From contig VJWN01000022.1 of NCBI GenBank assembly GCA_007644065.1, positions 186,001 to 250,000 on the forward strand: 64,000 nt of DNA, given 5' to 3'. A program made the translations under genes and the position numbers. The notes under the pieces are model-generated. The model was not told the DNA's origin and made no database searches. It saw only the letters and a program-made list of their open reading frames with translations. The DNA comes from Margaritispora aquatica. Its lineage: Eukaryota > Ascomycota > Leotiomycetes > Helotiales > Discinellaceae. Positions 59,965-64,000 of this stretch are shown piece by piece (within the stretch, counting starts at the first letter, position 1; every line of letters starts with the position of its first letter).

Positions 59965-61321
59965 TGAGTTGCTGTGTTAAGTTAGTGCGGTGTAAGCAAG
60001 GCGGTTGCTTGTGTTGGTGTTGAACTGGGAGAGCTGCCTGGGAAGAAAGGAGAGCTGGGGAGCGGTGGTGCTGGAGGGAGTGGTGTTCTTTGTAATGGAG
60101 TGTGTATTCTCGTCTGTTCTGTGGACTTGGGAAACAAGGAAATGTGCGGACCGTGGTAAATCCATCTATCTCTGGTATTTTAGGTAATCTTATAGGAGCT
60201 GGCACGGTTTAGCATCGACTTAAGTCATTAGGCTAGAAAGAAGAAGTTGCGAAATCCTTGAATCTTCTTTGACATCACAATTGTTTTGATACGAGGGCGA
60301 TAAGAATAAGCCTTCTGCATAGCATCTAAAAAGCAAATCTTGAACCCTGGTATTGTTGAACTAGCGAGAGGAAAGATATGAAGCTTAACGTCCTATACAT
60401 TCAAAAGAAGTAGAATAGTAACTGATCGCTAATCATTAAAGTTTTGAAAAGTTTAGGATGGTCTACATGTTGTTGTTCTGTCTCATGCTCTTTCGCTTTC
60501 TTGTGCCAAGTAAAAAAGTGCACACTAAAAGTCCCACAGTCCCGAGTCTAGATTAGTCCCAGTTAGGTAGCTCCCAACAACACTTTCGATGTTGGTGACT
60601 AGCAAAAGAACACATATCTCTTCCTTAGCTTTCCAAAGGAGAAGCTCCGGAAGAGCTAGCTAGTAATCACCATTACCTCTCCCAATTTCCATTCACAATA
60701 GCAAAATGAAGCAAAAGTCAAAAGCAAAACATATGTGAAATTCCAAACCTTCATCCTGCCCGAAGGCAGGACTTAGTACAAGGCGCGCAGACTTGTTTAT
60801 CCTCAATAGCCCCGTAATGATTATGAAATATCAATGGCTCGGAGTCCTCGGACTTCAACGTAACCATTCTACCATATTGTCACTTAGGACTACTGATTCT
60901 CGTTGGGAATTCTGAAATTGTGTAATATAAACCATTGATCAGAGCACATGAGTGAATTCGATAGTGTGATATAATATTAAGGAATAGGGGCCTTTTTAGT
61001 GCTGCCTTCAATAGGTTGTCTGAAACTGCATGGAATATGCTAATATCTGGTCTACCTTTGTGGGATGGTCAAGTTCTTTATGTCGTGTCTCTTCGAAATT
61101 ACCTCTTGGTTTCAGGATATGCGAAGAATCTCTGGGAACCTGCGAATATGTTACACTTTCTTCCTTTCCTATGAAGAAACATTTATCACACTTACCAGTG
61201 CTCGCAGTCTTTGTCTGGAGAATGCTGATAAGAAATCCTCAAGTCCAATCACTTAATTGAAGCCGAAATTACAACTCATCAAACCTCGAAGTCTCTAAGA
61301 TCGAACGAATCATCAAGCGAA
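59965..61321. other. Intergenic region, 1.36 kb
   Basis: A short reading at 59984-60175 ends GNKEMCGPW-stop, faintly echoing the WSC terminus GNKGEMCGGPW just upstream. It may be a degenerate tandem copy of the last WSC exon. The remainder holds no supported gene. Confidence 0.4.
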
Positions 61322-62023
61322 ATGGAAGAACATGTCAGCTTCCACCCGTTCCCAAGATTATTAAATGAATTACAAGGAGCCATTTGGAAGCTTGCTCTGC
61401 CAGGGCCTCGTATGTTAATGTTGACCCAAAAACGGGGCGGACCTCAGTCAACCCTTGATGGGAGATATTGTCCTCGACCTATCCAATACGAGACCCAGAG
61501 TCACCCTATATCAACAAATATGCTACACACATGTCATCGCGCAAGAAAGATCGCGCTCGAGAAGTACTTGGAGCACCGGTCTCCTCGTTTGACTAGTCCT
61601 TGTTACATAGCTTGGGATCAGGATATAATCATGATCGATTGGCGTGGCTTGAAAAGGATCGTTGATCCCGCCAAGATCCAAAATGTTGTGGTAATTTTCA
61701 GTGAATCGCCATATTTGTGGTCCTTCGAAAGACTACTCAGGATCTTAGCATCATTTGGAAGTCTCGAAAGCATCATTTTCAGCTATGGTACCATCGAAGA
61801 TACAACTATAGAAGATGACGAGCATCGGGAGCGTATTTCTCGATGCTTTGAGCAGGCTTGATTGGCTGCGAGGAGAAGAGAAATCAATCTCCTGATGCCC
61901 GATCCCTGTCAGACGGGAGAGAATGCGAAGGAAAACGAAATAAAGGAGATGGATGTTCCGAAAGCTCCGCGCATTACGGTCATGGTCATGGAGGAGCTAC
62001 ACTTGATGTACGAGAGAAGATGA
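61322..62023 (+). pseudogene. 2EXR-domain protein gene with in-frame TGA near the 3' end
   Basis: Opens with the 2EXR motif FHPFPRLLNELQGAIWKLALPGPR, followed by MLHTCHRARKIALEKY (second conserved element) and IAWDQDIIMIDWRGL. The frame stops at TGA 61859-61861 after 179 residues (CFEQA-stop). The same frame continues for 53 more codons to the next stop at 62021-62023, with sequence (MDVPKAPRITVMVMEELHLM) that resembles the tail of the neighbouring 2EXR protein (VVVVPPKILFM). So either the protein is truncated or an intron or readthrough removes the TGA. A 46-bp GTATTT...AAG intron is conceivable but has weak signals. Confidence 0.6.
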
Positions 62024-62820
62024 AAGGTTCAGTACTCCCATTTGAAATCAGTATTGCGATCTATAACTGACCGTGTTTTTGCAGGACGCATGTTGCCCCC
62101 TAGAATACAATACCTCGAGTAGCCACTGGGTTGATTTGCTTCCAGTGAGCGTAACTCCAGAGTCAAGAATGAGATCGAGCGAGTGAAGCTAGGATCAAAC
62201 TCAAGTGGAGGATATACGGTGCTGCAATGGGGAATAGTAGCGATGTGGAAGCCTATTTCTCTCCATCCTTGATATCCTGAGTGAGCTTTCGTACTTTAGC
62301 AAAATGTATCACAATTTGGCAGAGTGCGAAGCCTCTGCATTGAATTGACTATTTGTTATTATGTATACCAATTTTTGTTAACTCACTGCCAGCGGAGAGG
62401 TTTAGCGAGGCTTTTCATCGCCAACCAAGATTTGTCGAAGCACTCAAGATCACAATCGAGTCAATCGTTGTGAACCTCGTGACAGCAATGCACAGCAATA
62501 CACAGGAGGGCAAAAGAACGGCGGCATTATTGATATGTGGATTTATAAGATAGTAGGACTGCCGTGGGCTAAGAAAGTGACGTGCTGGTGCTAGGCGGTC
62601 TTCCGATGACGCTAATTAGTCGGGTACTTAACCTAGGACAAACCCTCTTCTCTTCTCCTCGACGTAAATCTCCTCAACTCTCCTCACCTTTCTTCAACGC
62701 TCCTCACCTCTCTCCACCTCTCTTCACCTCTCCTCGCCTTACTTCATATCAAGCCACCTCTCCTTAGCACCGCAAGAGTGAAAGACTTACCCACGCTGCA
62801 AACATCCACAAACTAAAAGA
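62024..62820. other. Intergenic region
   Basis: No gene supported; contains a pyrimidine-rich tandem repeat immediately upstream of the last gene. Confidence 0.45.
62644..62764. repeat. Pyrimidine-rich tandem repeat
   Basis: About nine to ten imperfect copies of an 11-bp unit close to CTCTCCTCACC, read directly, ending about 60 bp before the next start codon. The strand asymmetry (almost no G on the plus strand) is like fungal core-promoter CT tracts but far longer. Confidence 0.85.
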
Positions 62821-63756
62821 ATGCCTCCACTGGCGTGTGCAGGGGTCAGGTCCAGTGACGGACTATGCGAGTGTTGGGGAAACGAAGGGGAAGCACAAAT
62901 ACAGAAATTTCGCCAACATCACAGAAATTCTAACGTAGAGGTTGAAGCTGCCGCTAATGGCTTTCTGTTCCCACAATTCACCGAGCTATCACAGGAGCTC
63001 CAAGATGCGATATGGAAACAAGCTGTGCAGGGACCACGGTTTATCGAGAAGACTACAGATGAGTCCTGGGAACGCAAGGCACGATTAAGAGTTTGCACTG
63101 AGGTACCTTCTGTGCCAGCAATCTTGCATACAACAAGCCGCTCTCGAAAAATTGCCCTGCAGCATTACTCTCGTCTTCGGTTTCCTTTTTATTTTCAGGG
63201 ATCTATGAAGAAGTCTGAAAGATGACGATTGAAAAATCAGTTTCCGGGTCTCCGTCTATATGTGAACTGCAATAGCGATACTTTCGTCCTCAGAGACGAC
63301 TACTTATTATGTTATGTCTTTTATAGTGCTCGGGTTCGGAACAGGATCCGCCACATTGCTTGTGGGTATCAAAGGGATGGATTCTTCAAATGGAGTATGG
63401 AGAGATACATACCAGCGTTGACTCACCTGGAGACTGTCACTCTTATGTGCGAGCCTACAGAGTGCATAAGTGACGAGCATCTGAGCAACGAATCTGATGG
63501 CATAATAATAGGTTGGCTGCAGCAGAGGCTGAAGGATGGCACGGCGAAACTCAATTCTAACGGCAAATGGATTATGTGTGCAGCACAAAATGGCTCGAAC
63601 TCCGGCAGCGAGAGCGGAGGGACGGGAAAAGAAGTTGTTGTAGTTCCACCAAAGATCTTGTTTATGCAAAAAGGGGATCTCAAATCTGCCACAGAGGCAG
63701 CAAAGGTATGTTCCCGCTGTTTGACAATTATCGAAGACGCTAAAGCTGATCTGTAA
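62821..63756 (+). pseudogene. 2EXR-domain protein gene interrupted by an in-frame TGA
   Basis: N terminus has the 2EXR motif FPQFTELSQELQDAIWKQAVQGPR and ILHTTSRSRKIALQHY. A TGA at 63223-63225 ends the frame after 134 residues (KKSER-stop). The same frame then stays open for 176 more codons and encodes the continuing domain (FPGLRLYVNCNSDTFVLRDD; YIPALTHLETVTLM). It ends in a Gly/Ser linker and VVVVPPKILFMQKGD. A CGA-to-TGA or TGG-to-TGA change would explain the stop. An acceptor-like AAATCAG at 63234-63240 exists but no GT donor of normal consensus lies 50-120 bp upstream of it. Confidence 0.7.
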
Positions 63757-64000
63757 CTAGATCTGAACACTGCGGCTGAAGGATTGTTGCTAGCAGGGAG
63801 AAGCGTAGGATTGTAGTGATCTTACTCTGCTATTTTCGCGTTCTGGAACAATTATGGGTAGCAATATATTTGACGGGAGCAGATATCTGCTACTGGTACG
63901 AGCAAAGATAGAATATGTGCACAGGAGATAGGATGTGAGGAGATATGGACAGCTGTTGCATGCTATCTTCTCTCAGCTAAATGATAAGAAAATCCGGACA
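63757..64000. other. Window-end intergenic sequence
   Basis: 244 bp after the last 2EXR gene, with no gene seen. Confidence 0.4.

Overview
The window is nuclear DNA of a filamentous ascomycete (Pezizomycotina; a leotiomycete is my best guess, from the protein flavour only). The evidence is short GT-AG introns of about 48-150 bp with CTAAC/CTGAC-like branch sites, single-gene transcription units on both strands, fungal-specific families (two-domain fungal ATP sulfurylase, 2EXR, WSC, an AMA1-type APC/C activator) and many low-complexity intergenic tracts. Exon coordinates were worked out by hand from splice signals and reading-frame continuity. Where a gene is spliced, start/end give the whole CDS span and the exons are listed in the evidence. 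I found no tRNA, rRNA, CRISPR array or recognisable intact transposon.

Layout. 1-12 kb: a quinate/shikimate-utilisation (QUT/qa) cluster with quinate permease (-), quinate/shikimate dehydrogenase (+), a QutG/qa-x inositol-monophosphatase homologue (-), a Gfo/Idh/MocA oxidoreductase (-) and 3-dehydroshikimate dehydratase (+). The catabolic dehydroquinase and the QutA/QutR regulators are not in the window. 13-17 kb: ATP sulfurylase (-) divergent from the mitochondrial Fe-S factor ISD11 (+). 17.7-20.3 kb: a large conserved, probably nuclear, fungal protein. 20.3-34.7 kb: gene-poor, holding three secreted or membrane proteins, among them a large SGNH-hydrolase/fibronectin-III protein. 34.7-39.5 kb: PAPS reductase and phosphoserine phosphatase (both -), so two steps of sulfate assimilation and the last step of serine synthesis (serine carbons feed cysteine) lie within 26 kb. 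41-46 kb: a decayed gene, an asteroid/XPG-like nuclease-fold protein (-) and a ribose-phosphate pyrophosphokinase (+). 48-54 kb: a small secreted protein, nicotinamide riboside kinase and the Rab geranylgeranyltransferase alpha subunit. 54.6-57.1 kb: the meiotic APC/C activator AMA1. 57.7-63.8 kb: three 2EXR-domain genes with a secreted WSC protein between them.

The most unusual signal is decay by single nonsense changes. All three 2EXR genes carry one in-frame stop with homologous or plausible coding sequence continuing in the same frame. A fourth gene (41.2-41.6 kb) has two in-frame TAG codons, and AMA1 lacks a GT donor at the intron where one is needed. These could reflect RIP-type C-to-T mutation, relaxed selection, stop-codon readthrough or assembly error. 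Other points are a diverged approximately 340-bp duplication (20.82 and 34.05 kb), a PAPS reductase with a long acidic repetitive C-terminal tail, and a Gfo/Idh/MocA gene embedded in the quinate cluster.
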